A stretch of DNA of 64,000 nt, from positions 186,001-250,000 of the forward strand of contig CAWDDG010000004.1 in NCBI GenBank assembly GCA_963801065.1. Reading direction: 5' to 3'. A model generated the notes under the pieces. The model searched no databases. It saw only the letters and a program-made list of their open reading frames with translations, and was not told where the DNA came from. The position numbers and the translations under genes are program-made. The DNA is from CAWDDG01 sp963801065. Its GTDB lineage: Bacteria > Actinomycetota > Actinomycetes > Jiangellales > Jiangellaceae. The stretch's first letter is position 1; the number at the start of each line of letters is the position of its first letter. This document shows positions 53,419 to 62,722 of the stretch, piece by piece.

Positions 53419-53753
53419 GGTCCCCCTTGATCGGCGCCGAGTCGGTACGTCGCATGCGCCACTACCGCCGGGCCGGATCGACCGGCTCAAGCCCTTGACG
53501 AGGGTCAACAGCGCTGATGGCTGTATTCCTTCGCAAAAAGGCCTCAGACGCACTATAAACGCTCGTCAATGTACTCCCCCGCCCTCCCTGTCGCGACAAC
53601 CTGCGAGCAGCTTGCAGAGCCGTGACCCTCAACCGGCGGCCGGGCCGACGGGTCGGGACCCGCATGGCCACCGTCCCGTCACGTCGGGTATGGCCACAAT
53701 TCACCGTCCGGGCTGGGTTCGGTATGGTCCGCCCTCGGCGCGGAGGCAGAACG
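53419..53753. other. Divergent gap between the secreted protein and the lamin-tail relic, 335 bp
   Basis: Has no coding frame with normal bias. One AT-rich patch lies near 53535-53575 (including CGCAAAAAGG and ACTATAAACG), which could hold promoter elements for either side. TATAGT occurs there on the minus strand, but I could not find a matching -35 at proper spacing. Confidence 0.5.
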
Positions 53754-53990
53754 GTGTCCGAGTCCCGCCGCACGGTCCGACGCACGACGGTCGCCGCCGC
53801 CACGTTGGGGCTGGCCGCGCCGCTGATCGGGGCCATGCCCGCATCGGCGCAGGCGACCGAGCCGTTCATCAGCGAGCTGCACTACGACAACACCGGAACC
53901 GACACCGGCGCAGCGGTCGAGGTGCAAGCGGAGGCGGGCACCGACCTGACCGATGGGGCGTGGTGCTCTACTTCGGGAGCGACCGGGCCG
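53754..53990 (+). pseudogene. N-terminal relic of a secreted lamin-tail-domain protein
   Basis: From a GTG at 53754 the frame gives a signal peptide ending ASAQA and the start of a lamin-tail-like domain: TEPFISELHYDNTGTDTGAA, VEVQAEAGTDLTD. One base is then lost, and the next frame continues WGVVLYFGSD before similarity ends near 53990. LTD domains like this often head secreted nucleases of the kind encoded by the opposite-strand gene at 54048-56891. It is a truncated relic that points directly into the end of that gene. Confidence 0.65.
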
Positions 53991-54047
53991 GACACTGCGA
54001 CCGAGCGGCCGGCGCGGGCGGGGCCGGGGAGGGCTTGCTCTGCGCCG

Positions 54048-56891
54048 CTACGGCCTTGGTGTCGGTGGGCCGCGCAGGTCGATCCGCGTCACGGAGGGCT
54101 CGTGGTCGGATGCCTGGATCGCGTCGGTGAACTCGGAGTTGACGTGGACGATGTCGTAGTCGTGGGGGAAGTGGTTGGCAAGGTTTGGGCTGAGCAGGAT
54201 CTGGTCGAGCACCTGTGAGTTGCCCTCGAACACGTACGAGTATCGCTCTGCCACCGGTAGGTCCTTCACGAGCGTGTGAAGCACGCCGCCCGCTTCGAGG
54301 ATGTCGACCGTCTCGGAGAACTCGAAGTCGTTGATGTCGCCGAGGACGATCACGTTGGCGTTCGTGTCGGCGGCGAGGAGGTCTGCGACGAAGTCGTGGA
54401 CGACCTGTGCCTGTCCGTGGCGAGCGGTCTCGCTGAGGCGGGTCGGGGGTTGGGCGGGCCCGAACAGCGGCTGGTCGTCGCCCTTCGAGCTGAAGTGGTT
54501 GACGACGACGAGCAGCCTCTTCCCGTGGGCGAGGAACTCGCCGGCGAGCGATTTGCGGGTGTCGTCGAACGCCGCCGACCCGGTTCCGACCCGGCCGGGA
54601 CTGGAGGACAAGCGGGGCCCGGACGGGTGCGCAACGATCGTCGTCTCCGTCGTTGGGCCGCCGCCTGCCCGGTCGATGAACTCGACGCCGCGATCGGTCC
54701 GGAACAGGAAGCCGACGCGGATGTTGCCGCCGGGCGCGCCGCCTTCGGCGTCGTCGACCGGGTCGATCTGGCGGTAGTCGTAGAGCGGACCACCTGCGAC
54801 CTGGATCGCCTGGATCAAGCGTGTCCATGCGACGGACGCGTCCACGACGGGACTGGCGGTGCCGCCGGCGACGCCGTCGTTGTCCTGCACCTCTTCGATC
54901 CCGATGATGTCTGGCGACTGGAGGTTGTTCACCATGAGCGCGGCGAGGTGATCGTACTTGGACTGCGGGTCCGTACCGGCGAGGTTCTCGACGTTGAACG
55001 TCGCCACAGCGACCTGCTGATCGGCGGGAGCCGACGTCGTCTCGCGGATGAGCCCCGCCGATGTGAACGACGGCGTCGAGGTCGCCTGGATCTTGTAGTT
55101 CGAGAAGCTGTAGTCGAGCGGCCCGATGATCGCGGACGTGAGGGCGTCGGCGACGTTCATGTCGGGCATCGCCTTCGCTGGACGAGGCGCCGGGGCGATG
55201 TCGCGCAGGATCTCGTCGTCGACGATGATCCGCTCCGGGTTGGGATCGACGTACCCTCCGAGGAGGATCCCTCCGCGGGGCGTCCGTAGCCCGGTGGCCC
55301 ATGTGCCGGCGTCGGGGAGGAGCGTGATCTCTCCGAAACTCCGGGTCGCGCCGACGACGGCGCCGTTGTTGACTTGAAGGATCACCCCTTCGATGCTCTC
55401 GTAGAAGTCGATCGCGTCGTTCTCCGGGTCGAAGCTGCCACCGGTCTCGACGTTGCCGACGCCGTCGTCGTCGATGTTCTCCGTGGGCGGGATGCTGCCG
55501 CCGAGGCCGAGCACCGTCGGTGCGGGGAGTGGGTTGCCGCTCGACAGGATTGCGACGGTTGCGTTCGAGGACGTGATCTGGGTGATGGTGAGATTGTCGG
55601 GATCCCCGCCGGGGCGGAACTCGCTCACCGTGCCCCCCACCCGCACCAGATCGCCGATCCGGGCTACCGGGGCGGCGTTGAGGAAAACGAAGACGGCGTC
55701 GGAGGTCGCGAGGTTCACGTCCGGGGTCGGGTCCTGGATCCACACGCCGCGCCCGCCTGCGGTGCGGCGAGCCGTGACGATGCCCTCCACGCCGCTCACG
55801 TTCTGGCCGTTGAGGGGCGAGATGTGGGACGCGCCCTGAACCTCGGCGATCGTGGTCGGCGGCGGGACCGTGGTGAAGGAGGACGAGAAGTTGTTGGCCG
55901 GTGAGTCCGGCGGGTCGATCAGGTCCTGGTCAGTAACACCAGCCGCGTTGATCGTCAACGTGCACGCTTCGCCGTTCGCGAAGTCTGTGGTCGGATCCAG
56001 CGTGAACGTTGTCGGTCCGCCGGAGACCGCTGCCGTGACTGCGCCCGACGTGACGCAGGAGATCTCGAACCAGGCGCCCGTGACGTTCACCGGCTCGCTG
56101 AAGGTCACCTCGACGTTCGCGTCGACGGCCACGTTCGCGGCGCCATTCGCGGGGCTGACCGACGCGACCGCAGGGCCGGCGTCGCCGACGATCGGGTCCC
56201 CGTTGGCTTGGATGTCGTCCACACCCACCCACTCGTCGTTGCCGGCCGCGTTCGTGGTGATGACCCGCACCTGGACGAGCGGCTTGTCGTTCGCGTCGGC
56301 CGGAAGGATCACGGCGAGCGGTGTCGTCAAGCCGGCGAGGCTCGGGCCGGCGGTCGCGTCGGCGATATAGCCGGCGGGAAGGTTCGTATACACCCCGCCT
56401 GCGCCGACGCGGTACTGGGTGGCGACCTGCTGGACGGCGTTGTCCGCCGAGCCGTCGAGATCGCGGGCGTTGTACGAGACCGTGATGTCCTGGAAGCCGG
56501 TCGTGACCAGGCTGACCACGATGTGGGGCGCGTCGGCGGTGCCTGAGCCGTTGAGCGCGACGGACGGGTTCTCGAGGTGGAACTCGGCCACCCCGCCGGT
56601 CGCGAGTGTGTTCGGATTGGTCTGGTTGGCGATGACGTCGACCGGTGTCGCCGAGCCGTCGGCGGTGATCGTCTGCGGATCGGTTCCCGTGGCCGTCGTC
56701 AGGTCGTCCCCGCGGTAGCCGATCACGCCGGGCACGCCGGACCAGTCGTCGTCCGTCGTGATCAGTCCGGGGTTCGACCAGTCCTGCGAGAACGGGAGGG
56801 ACTGCGCCGCCGAGTCAGCCGCCGCGGGCACGACACCAACGACCAGGACAACGGACACCAGTCCTGCCGGGGCTACCCGTCGAGACCTCAC
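54048..56891 (-). CDS. Large secreted nuclease (ExeM/NucH-like endonuclease-exonuclease-phosphatase)
   Basis: 947 residues. A signal peptide (1-25, VPAAADSA) is followed by a beta-rich region, an Ig-like (SbsA/Big_5) domain at about 235-340 with VASVSPANGAANVAVDANVE, an OB-like region from about 350 (TIAEVQG) to 600, and a C-terminal EEP nuclease domain (about 625-940). Nuclease motifs are VATFNVENLAG (~630), IIGIEEVQDNDG (~665), VVVNHFSSKGDDQP (~800), VIVLGDINDFEFSE (~850) and the catalytic SDHEPSV (~929). Such proteins degrade extracellular DNA, for phosphate supply or biofilm change. There is no sorting signal after the nuclease. A relic of a related protein faces it. Confidence 0.93.
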   Translation of the reverse strand: MRSRRVAPAGLVSVVLVVGVVPAAADSAAQSLPFSQDWSNPGLITTDDDWSGVPGVIGYRGDDLTTATGTDPQTITADGSATPVDVIANQTNPNTLATGGVAEFHLENPSVALNGSGTADAPHIVVSLVTTGFQDITVSYNARDLDGSADNAVQQVATQYRVGAGGVYTNLPAGYIADATAGPSLAGLTTPLAVILPADANDKPLVQVRVITTNAAGNDEWVGVDDIQANGDPIVGDAGPAVASVSPANGAANVAVDANVEVTFSEPVNVTGAWFEISCVTSGAVTAAVSGGPTTFTLDPTTDFANGEACTLTINAAGVTDQDLIDPPDSPANNFSSSFTTVPPPTTIAEVQGASHISPLNGQNVSGVEGIVTARRTAGGRGVWIQDPTPDVNLATSDAVFVFLNAAPVARIGDLVRVGGTVSEFRPGGDPDNLTITQITSSNATVAILSSGNPLPAPTVLGLGGSIPPTENIDDDGVGNVETGGSFDPENDAIDFYESIEGVILQVNNGAVVGATRSFGEITLLPDAGTWATGLRTPRGGILLGGYVDPNPERIIVDDEILRDIAPAPRPAKAMPDMNVADALTSAIIGPLDYSFSNYKIQATSTPSFTSAGLIRETTSAPADQQVAVATFNVENLAGTDPQSKYDHLAALMVNNLQSPDIIGIEEVQDNDGVAGGTASPVVDASVAWTRLIQAIQVAGGPLYDYRQIDPVDDAEGGAPGGNIRVGFLFRTDRGVEFIDRAGGGPTTETTIVAHPSGPRLSSSPGRVGTGSAAFDDTRKSLAGEFLAHGKRLLVVVNHFSSKGDDQPLFGPAQPPTRLSETARHGQAQVVHDFVADLLAADTNANVIVLGDINDFEFSETVDILEAGGVLHTLVKDLPVAERYSYVFEGNSQVLDQILLSPNLANHFPHDYDIVHVNSEFTDAIQASDHEPSVTRIDLRGPPTPRP

Positions 56892-57241
56892 TGTCGCGTC
56901 TCCCCTCGGTTCGACGATCCCACCTGCCCCGGCACTACCGAACGAGCAGAGCTCGCCCGATGGTATCCCCGGTCGCGCCTGGGCTGTCCACGTTCACCAC
57001 TGCGACTGCGGCTCCTTCGGGTGGTCGCGTGGGACCGACGCGAAAGCCCCGCCGGGCGCCGCAGGCAATACGGACGTGAACGCCGCATCGGGCCCCGGTC
57101 AGCACACGTACGTCTTCAACGGCGAATCCGGCTCGCCATGCCACGGATCGCACTCTAGACGCCGACCCACGATCCGATCCCCTCCCGTTGCGTCCACCCG
57201 CCGGAGCATCCGGTTGATTCCTACCGACCCAAGCCGAGGTC
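56892..57241. other. Gap upstream of the nuclease gene, 350 bp, with a dispersed repeat
   Basis: Between the nuclease start and the pyrE end. The nuclease promoter must be here. The only clear structure is the 26-bp repeat shared with the palindrome near purM (57139-57164). Minus-strand frames of about 70 codons exist but show no family likeness and are not called. Confidence 0.55.
57139..57164. repeat. 26-bp copy of the purM-side palindrome core
   Basis: TGCCACGGATCGCACTCTAG and six more bases match 11854-11879 at 24 of 26 positions in the same orientation. Here the complementary arm is only weakly present, so this is a partial or decayed copy. Confidence 0.65.
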
Positions 57242-57793
57242 CTATGGCTGCTGGCCGAGGCCGAGGTCGTCCAGGCCGTAAGCGGCGCGGTAGACGAGGC
57301 CGGACCGCTCGATGCGCTCGCGGGCGCCGGTTGAACGGTCGACGATCACGGCGACCGCGACCACCTCGGCGCCGGCGGCCCGGAGCGCCTCGACGGCGGT
57401 CAGCGCGCTGGCGCCCGTGGTCGAGGTGTCCTCGAGGGTGAGAACCCGGCGGCCGGCGACGTCGGGGCCCTCGATACGGCGCTGCAGCCCATGCGCCTTC
57501 GCGCTCTTGCGGACGACGAAAGCGTCCAGGTGGCGTCCGCGGCCGGCAGCGGCATGCAGCATCGCCGTCGCGACGGGGTCCGCTCCGAGAGTGAGGCCGC
57601 CGACCGCCTCGTACCCGAGGTCGGACGTCAGGTCGAGCATGACCTCGCCCACCAGGGGCGCGGCCCCGCCGTCGAGGGTGATCCGGCGGAGGTCGACGTA
57701 GTGGTCGGCCTCGCGTCCGGAGGAGAGTACGACCTGGCCGTGCACGACCGCCTTCGCGACGATCTCGCGTCGTAGCTGCTCCCGAGCGTTCAC
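57242..57793 (-). CDS. pyrE: Orotate phosphoribosyltransferase
   Basis: 183 residues from a GTG at 57793 that overlaps the methyltransferase stop. It makes OMP from orotate and PRPP in pyrimidine synthesis. Features are GQVVLSSGREADHYVDLRRI near the start, the GADPVATAM loop, the catalytic lysine run FVVRKSAKAHGLQRRIEG, and the PRPP loop VLTLEDTSTTGASALTAVEA. The loop has EDTSTTGAS where EDVVTTGGS is more usual, a mild change. The length is normal. Confidence 0.95.
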   Translation of the reverse strand: MNAREQLRREIVAKAVVHGQVVLSSGREADHYVDLRRITLDGGAAPLVGEVMLDLTSDLGYEAVGGLTLGADPVATAMLHAAAGRGRHLDAFVVRKSAKAHGLQRRIEGPDVAGRRVLTLEDTSTTGASALTAVEALRAAGAEVVAVAVIVDRSTGARERIERSGLVYRAAYGLDDLGLGQQP

Positions 57794-58863
57794 GGGATCA
57801 GTCGGTAGAAGCGCCAGTAGTCGGTGTGTATCGGGAGGATCTCCACCTCGCCGAAGCCCGCCTGGAGGGCGTAGTGACGAAGCAACGAGGGACGCATGAC
57901 GGCTCCGGTGGCTGCGGTCTGCGGGTCTCCCATGGCGGCGGGCAGGCAGGAGACCACACTCCAGCCGTACTCATGCCGTTCCCGCTGCGAGGCAGGGGCG
58001 GTGAACTCGTCGTGGACCAATCCGTCGACCACCAGCACCGTCCCGTCATCCGCGAGCGTCTCCCGGGCTGCGCGGAGTGCGTCGACTGGTCGCGACATGT
58101 CATGCAGGGCCTCGAAGATCGTCACCAGGTCGTACCCGCCGGACACGCCGAGATCTGAGGCGTTGGTGAGGGAGAAGGTCACTCGACCGGCCACCCCGGC
58201 CCGCTCGGCGTTCCGGCGGGCGGCGGCGATGGCATCGTGGTCGAGATCGACGCCGTCCACGATGATGCTGGGGTACGCCCGGGCCATCGCGATGCTCGAC
58301 CAGCCGGTGCCGCACGCCACGTCCGCGACCCGCGCCGGCGGCTCGGCCCGAAGCCGCAAATCCACATCGGTGATCGCGGGGAGCCACTGCGTGCCCAGCA
58401 GATTGATGAACCGGGCCCGGTTGGCCTCCGCCCGGCCCTCCGGCTCCCACGGCAGCGGAGGCAGCGTGCCGCCGGCCCGGAACGCCTCCACCAGCGGTGG
58501 AAGCCGGCGCCCGGCGCGCACGATGTCGACGCCGGTGTAGGCCTCGTAGCGGACGTCGTCGCGGTCGGCCAGAACCGGGATGTGCTCCGGCGGCAACCGG
58601 TACCGGCGAGCCAGAGCCTCCGCCCGCGGGTCGTCGACCTCGATAAGCCCGCTCGCGGCGTGCTGCTCGAGCCACTCCCTCACATACCGCTCGGCAGTAC
58701 CGGTGCGCTCGGCCAACTGCGAGGACGTCGCCGGACCGCCCGTCGCGAGCGCCCGATACAGCCCGAGTCGCTCACCTAGGTAGACGGTGTAGAGCTCGAG
58801 CGCCCCCACCGCATTGCCGAACAACCGCTCGCGCAACGTCTCCGTCCGGTCGACATCGACCAT
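57790..58863 (-). CDS. SAM-dependent methyltransferase with winged-helix dimerisation domain
   Basis: 357 residues from ATG 58863, behind a G-rich site. The N-terminal winged helix (about 15-85) has LYTVYLGERLGLYRALATGG and LAERTGTAERYVREWLEQHA. The Rossmann domain starts with RVADVACGTGWSSIAMARAY (AdoMet motif I), then VDGVDLDHDAIAAARRNAER and YDLVTIFEALHDMSRPVDAL. The architecture is that of small-molecule methyltransferases related to rv-type and antibiotic O-methyltransferases. Substrate unknown. It is coupled to pyrE by a GTGA overlap. Confidence 0.9.
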   Translation of the reverse strand: MVDVDRTETLRERLFGNAVGALELYTVYLGERLGLYRALATGGPATSSQLAERTGTAERYVREWLEQHAASGLIEVDDPRAEALARRYRLPPEHIPVLADRDDVRYEAYTGVDIVRAGRRLPPLVEAFRAGGTLPPLPWEPEGRAEANRARFINLLGTQWLPAITDVDLRLRAEPPARVADVACGTGWSSIAMARAYPSIIVDGVDLDHDAIAAARRNAERAGVAGRVTFSLTNASDLGVSGGYDLVTIFEALHDMSRPVDALRAARETLADDGTVLVVDGLVHDEFTAPASQRERHEYGWSVVSCLPAAMGDPQTAATGAVMRPSLLRHYALQAGFGEVEILPIHTDYWRFYRLIP

Positions 58864-58939
58864 CACCGCCACCCCCCTGTCCGGGTGTCCTCGACGATCC
58901 CCAGAGACTACGCAACGCGCCGAGCGGCCCGGCCGCTCC

Positions 58940-59716
58940 TCACTGCCGGGACCGGGCGCTTGCCGGATGCCGTCGGCCAACTCCGACCGCCCAGCGCCGT
59001 GGCATCCTCGGCAGCAGCCAGGCGGCAGCCTTGTAGAACGCTCCGGGGACCGACACGGTCTTGCCCTTCTTCAGGTCCCGCAACGCCGCGGCCACGAGCC
59101 GGTCCGCGTCAAGCCACAACGGCGGCGGCAGCCGGCTCATGTTGATGCCGGCCCGGTCGTGGAACTCGGTACGCACGAAGCCGGGCGCCAGCACCATCGC
59201 CCGCACACCGGTGTCCGACAGCGACACCGCAAGCCCCTCGGTGAACATCGTCACCCAGGCCTTGGCAGCGCTGTACGTGCCCCGCGGCAGCCAACCAGAC
59301 ACCGAGCTGACGTTGACGACCGCGCCATGCCCGCGCTCGATCATGCCAGGCAAGGCGGCATGCGTCAGCCGCAGCACCGCGCGAACCATGATGTCGAACA
59401 TCCGCTCCTCGTCGGAGATGTCATTCACGAGGAACGGCTTGCGCAGCCCGAACCCCGCGTTGTTGACGAGGACGTCGACGGGCCGCTCGGGGTCACGCAG
59501 CCGCGCTTCGACCGCGCCGATCCCGGCGGACGTCGTCAGATCGGCCTGCAGCACCTCGGTCGCCACACCGTGGGCAGCCCGGAGTTCAGCAGCGACTTTC
59601 TCCAGGCGCTCGACGTCGCGAGCGACCATCACCAGGTCGTGGCCCTGGGCCGCCAACTGCCGTGCGAAGGACAACCCGATGCCCGCTGTGGGACCGGTGA
59701 CCAGAGCGGTCGGCAT
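58940..59716 (-). CDS. Short-chain dehydrogenase/reductase
   Basis: 258 residues. Classical SDR features: the glycine motif ALVTGPTAGIGLSFARQLAA (P-T in place of the usual A-S/S), VNNAGFG, the catalytic Ser in VVNVSSVSGWLPRGTYSAAK with the Tyr-x-x-x-Lys pair, and APGFVRTEF. It reduces or oxidises a hydroxyl/keto group using NAD(P)H. The C-terminal tail (KGKTVSVPGAFYKAAAWLLP) is similar to DltE/SDR members that act on lipids. It lies 76 bp upstream of the methyltransferase gene. Confidence 0.93.
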   Translation of the reverse strand: MPTALVTGPTAGIGLSFARQLAAQGHDLVMVARDVERLEKVAAELRAAHGVATEVLQADLTTSAGIGAVEARLRDPERPVDVLVNNAGFGLRKPFLVNDISDEERMFDIMVRAVLRLTHAALPGMIERGHGAVVNVSSVSGWLPRGTYSAAKAWVTMFTEGLAVSLSDTGVRAMVLAPGFVRTEFHDRAGINMSRLPPPLWLDADRLVAAALRDLKKGKTVSVPGAFYKAAAWLLPRMPRRWAVGVGRRHPASARSRQ

Positions 59717-59813
59717 GACGCGACGCTACCTTCCTCATGATCACGTCGATCCCGCGCGCGGCCCCCACGCCGCATGAGGGAGCGCCCGGCCCCCCCGGCA
59801 GAGCCACAGATCT

Positions 59814-59906
59814 GCCTGGCACGGTGAACCGTTCCACAAACCACTACAACTCGGGCGCAGGAACAGCGGCCCAGCGTGCCAGGCACAACGGCTGAGCGTG
59901 CCAGGT
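59814..59906. repeat. Intergenic palindrome between SDR and clpB, copy B of a dispersed repeat
   Basis: CCTGGCACGGTG (59815-59826) pairs with CAGCGTGCCAGG (59872-59883) at 11 of 12 positions, and GAGCGTGCCAGG recurs at 59894-59905. The stretch 59817-59840 matches 13162-13185 in opposite orientation at 23 of 24 bases (TGGCACG, one change, then TGAACCGTTCCACAAA). A smaller GGCAGA/TCTGCC hairpin lies just outside at 59798-59816. The region downstream of clpB would end that transcript here. Confidence 0.75.
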
Positions 59907-59956
59907 GCGCTGTGGCCGACGACTCGCCGCGACCTGCTCGAAGTCGGGCCGATCGC

Positions 59957-62566
59957 TCAGGCCCGGGTGACCGTGAGCGTGTCGCCTGCCTCGTCGAGGT
60001 CGACGACCACGGTGTCGCCGTCGTGGACCTCGCCGGCCAGGATCGAGCGGGCCAGCCTGTCCCCGATCGCCGACTGAACGAGCCGACGCAGTGGCCGCGC
60101 GCCGTACACCGGGTCGTATCCGGTCAGCGCCAACCACTCCTTTGCGGCATCGCTGACCTGCAGCATGAGCCGGCGGTCGGCCAGCCGAGCGGCGAGCTGG
60201 GCGACCTGGAGCTCCACGATCTGTGCCAGCTCGTCAGCGCCGAGGGCGTCGAAGAGCACGACCTCGTCGAGCCGGTTGAGGAACTCGGGCTTGAACGACG
60301 CGTGCACGACTTCCATCACCTTGTCGCGCTTCGCCGCGTCGTCCAGCGTCGGGTCGGCCAGGAAGACCGAGCCGAGGTTCGAGGTCAGGATCAGGATCGC
60401 GTTGCGGAAGTCGACCGTGCGGCCCTGGCCGTCGGTCAGCCGCCCGTCGTCGAGCACCTGGAGCAGCACGTCGAAGACCTCGGGGTGCGCCTTCTCCACC
60501 TCGTCGAGAAGCACGACCGAGTAAGGGCGGCGGCGGACGGCCTCGGTCAGCTGGCCGCCTTCCTCGTAGCCGACGTACCCAGGTGGCGCACCGACCAGCC
60601 GCGCAACGCTGTGCTTCTCGCCGTACTCGCTCATGTCGATGCGAACCATGGCCCGCTCGTCGTCGAACAGGAACCCGGCCAGCGCCTTGGCCAACTCGGT
60701 CTTGCCGACGCCGGTCGGCCCCAGGAACAGGAACGAGCCGGTCGGTCGGTCCGGGTCGGAGATGCCGGCCCGGGCACGGCGGACCGCGTCGGAGACGGCG
60801 GCCACGGCCGTGCGCTGGCCGACGACGCGGGCGCCGAGCTCGTCTTCCATTCGCAGCAGCTTGTCGGTCTCGCCTTCGAGCAGCCGGCCGGCCGGGATGC
60901 CGGTCCAGGCCGAGACGACGTCGGCGACGTCGTCCGGACCGACCTCCTCCTTGACCATGGCGTCGGGCGCTGGGCCCGCCTCGGCCTCCGAGGCGGCGGC
61001 CGCGAGCTCCTTCTCCAGCTCGGGGATCCGGCCGTAGAGGATCTCGCTCGCGCCGGCCAGGTCGCCGTCGCGCTGGGCGCGCTCGGCCTGGCCTCGCAGC
61101 TCGTCGAGCTGTTCCTTGAGAGCGCCGACCCGGTTGAGGCTGGACTTCTCCTGCTCCCAGCGCGCCTCGAGCCCGCGCAGCTCCTCCTCGCGGTCAGCAA
61201 GCTCCGCCCGAAGCTTCGTCAGCCGCTCGCGCGAGGCGTCGGCGGCCTCGCCGGAGCCCCGCTCGACCTCGCGGGCGAGCGCGAGCTCCTCCATCTTCAG
61301 CCGGTCGACGGCACGGCGGAGCGTGTCGATCTCGACCGGGGACGAGTCGATCTCCATCCGCAGTCGGGACGCGGCCTCGTCGACCAGGTCGATCGCCTTG
61401 TCGGGGAGCTGACGGCCGGTGATGTAGCGATGCGAGAGGGTCGCGGCGGCGACGAGTGCCGCATCGGAGATCTGCACCTTGTGGTGGGCCTCGTAGCGCT
61501 CCTTGAGCCCGCGCAGGATCGCGATGGTGTCCTCGACGCTGGGCTCGCCGACGTAGACCTGCTGGAACCGGCGCTCCAGGGCGGCGTCCTTCTCGATCCG
61601 CTCGCGGTACTCGTCGAGCGTGGTCGCCCCCACCATGCGCAGCTCGCCGCGGGCCAGCATCGGCTTGAGCATGTTGCCGGCGTCCATGGCGGACTCACCG
61701 GTCGCGCCCGCGCCGACGACGGTGTGCAACTCGTCGATGAACGTGACGACCTGGCCCTCGCTGGCCTTGATCTCGTCGAGCACCGCCTTGAGACGCTCCT
61801 CGAACTCGCCGCGATACTTGGCGCCCGCGACCATGGCGCCAAGGTCCAGCGCGATCAGTCGCTTGCCGCGCAGCGACTCCGGAACGTCGCCGGCCACGAT
61901 CCGCTGCGCGAGCCCTTCGACGACGGCGGTCTTACCGACGCCGGGCTCGCCGATCAGCACCGGGTTGTTCTTGGTGCGCCGGGACAGCACCTGGATCACG
62001 CGACGGATCTCCGAGTCGCGCCCGATGACCGGGTCGATCTTGCCCTCACGGGCGCGCTCGGTGAGGTCGACGCCGTATTTGTTCAGCGCGTCGTACGTAC
62101 CTTCCGGGTCGGGGCTGGTGACCCGGCCGCTGCCGCGAACCTCGGTGAAGGCGGCCCGCAGTCGCTCGGCCGTGACGCCGTGGCGTGCCAGCAGCTCACG
62201 GACCGGCGAGTCGACGTGTGCAAGCCCCACCAGGAGGTGCTCGGTGGAGACGTATTCGTCACCGAGCTCTCGAGCGACCTCGCCGGCATGGGAGAGCACG
62301 GCGTACGTCGAGCGGGCCAGGCCTGGTGCGGCGACGGTCGAGCCGGCGGCCGCAGGCAGGGCCTCGGCGGCGGCGTCGATATCGCGGCGGACCCCGGCGA
62401 CGTCGGCACCCGCGGCCTCGAGCAACGGCGCGGTCAGCCCCTCGGACTGGGCCAACAGCGCACGGAGAAGATGCGCCGGCTCCACAGATGGGTTGCCCGC
62501 CGTGGCCGCACTGCGAACGGCGACGGACAGTGCCTCCTGGGCCTTCGTCGTCAGCTGGTCGTTCAT
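59957..62566 (-). CDS. clpB: ClpB protein-disaggregating chaperone
   Basis: 869 residues from ATG 62566 with GGGAGAG upstream. ClpB unfolds protein aggregates with DnaK. N domain (about 5-145), first AAA domain with Walker A IGEPGVGKTAVVEG and arginine-finger region, a coiled-coil M domain (about 405-530, ELADREEELRGLEARW, LDELRGQAERAQRDGDLAG), and second AAA domain with LGPTGVGKTELAKALAG, the pore loop GAPPGYVGYEEGGQLTEAVR and sensor region. Length is typical. A HAIR site stands 50 bp upstream, so control by HspR (itself inactivated by heat) is expected. Confidence 0.97.
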   Translation of the reverse strand: MNDQLTTKAQEALSVAVRSAATAGNPSVEPAHLLRALLAQSEGLTAPLLEAAGADVAGVRRDIDAAAEALPAAAGSTVAAPGLARSTYAVLSHAGEVARELGDEYVSTEHLLVGLAHVDSPVRELLARHGVTAERLRAAFTEVRGSGRVTSPDPEGTYDALNKYGVDLTERAREGKIDPVIGRDSEIRRVIQVLSRRTKNNPVLIGEPGVGKTAVVEGLAQRIVAGDVPESLRGKRLIALDLGAMVAGAKYRGEFEERLKAVLDEIKASEGQVVTFIDELHTVVGAGATGESAMDAGNMLKPMLARGELRMVGATTLDEYRERIEKDAALERRFQQVYVGEPSVEDTIAILRGLKERYEAHHKVQISDAALVAAATLSHRYITGRQLPDKAIDLVDEAASRLRMEIDSSPVEIDTLRRAVDRLKMEELALAREVERGSGEAADASRERLTKLRAELADREEELRGLEARWEQEKSSLNRVGALKEQLDELRGQAERAQRDGDLAGASEILYGRIPELEKELAAAASEAEAGPAPDAMVKEEVGPDDVADVVSAWTGIPAGRLLEGETDKLLRMEDELGARVVGQRTAVAAVSDAVRRARAGISDPDRPTGSFLFLGPTGVGKTELAKALAGFLFDDERAMVRIDMSEYGEKHSVARLVGAPPGYVGYEEGGQLTEAVRRRPYSVVLLDEVEKAHPEVFDVLLQVLDDGRLTDGQGRTVDFRNAILILTSNLGSVFLADPTLDDAAKRDKVMEVVHASFKPEFLNRLDEVVLFDALGADELAQIVELQVAQLAARLADRRLMLQVSDAAKEWLALTGYDPVYGARPLRRLVQSAIGDRLARSILAGEVHDGDTVVVDLDEAGDTLTVTRA

Positions 62567-62617
62567 CACTCTCCCGTTGTCGGTGTCCGGACGTCTATCG
62601 AAGAAACAACCTGCAGA

Positions 62618-62638
62618 GTTGAGTCTCTTCCACTCAAC
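62618..62638. promoter_or_regulatory. HAIR element (HspR operator) upstream of clpB
   Basis: GTTGAGT (62618-62624), a seven-base spacer, then ACTCAAC (62632-62638): perfect inverted halves. The consensus in actinobacteria is CTTGAGT-N7-ACTCAAG, so only the outermost pair differs, and it stays complementary. It lies 52 bp upstream of the clpB start. HspR bound here represses clpB until heat stress. Confidence 0.9.
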
Positions 62639-62722
62639 TATAGTCAGCGCACGGGCATGCGCACACCCCCGGCCGCAACGAGCATCGCGAACGCTACGGC
62701 TTGTCGTGAAAGTGTTGCCCGC

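Noticed and set aside
56935..57153. 72-codon minus-strand gene upstream of the nuclease
   Set aside because: No family likeness and no ribosome-binding site; it contains part of a dispersed repeat.
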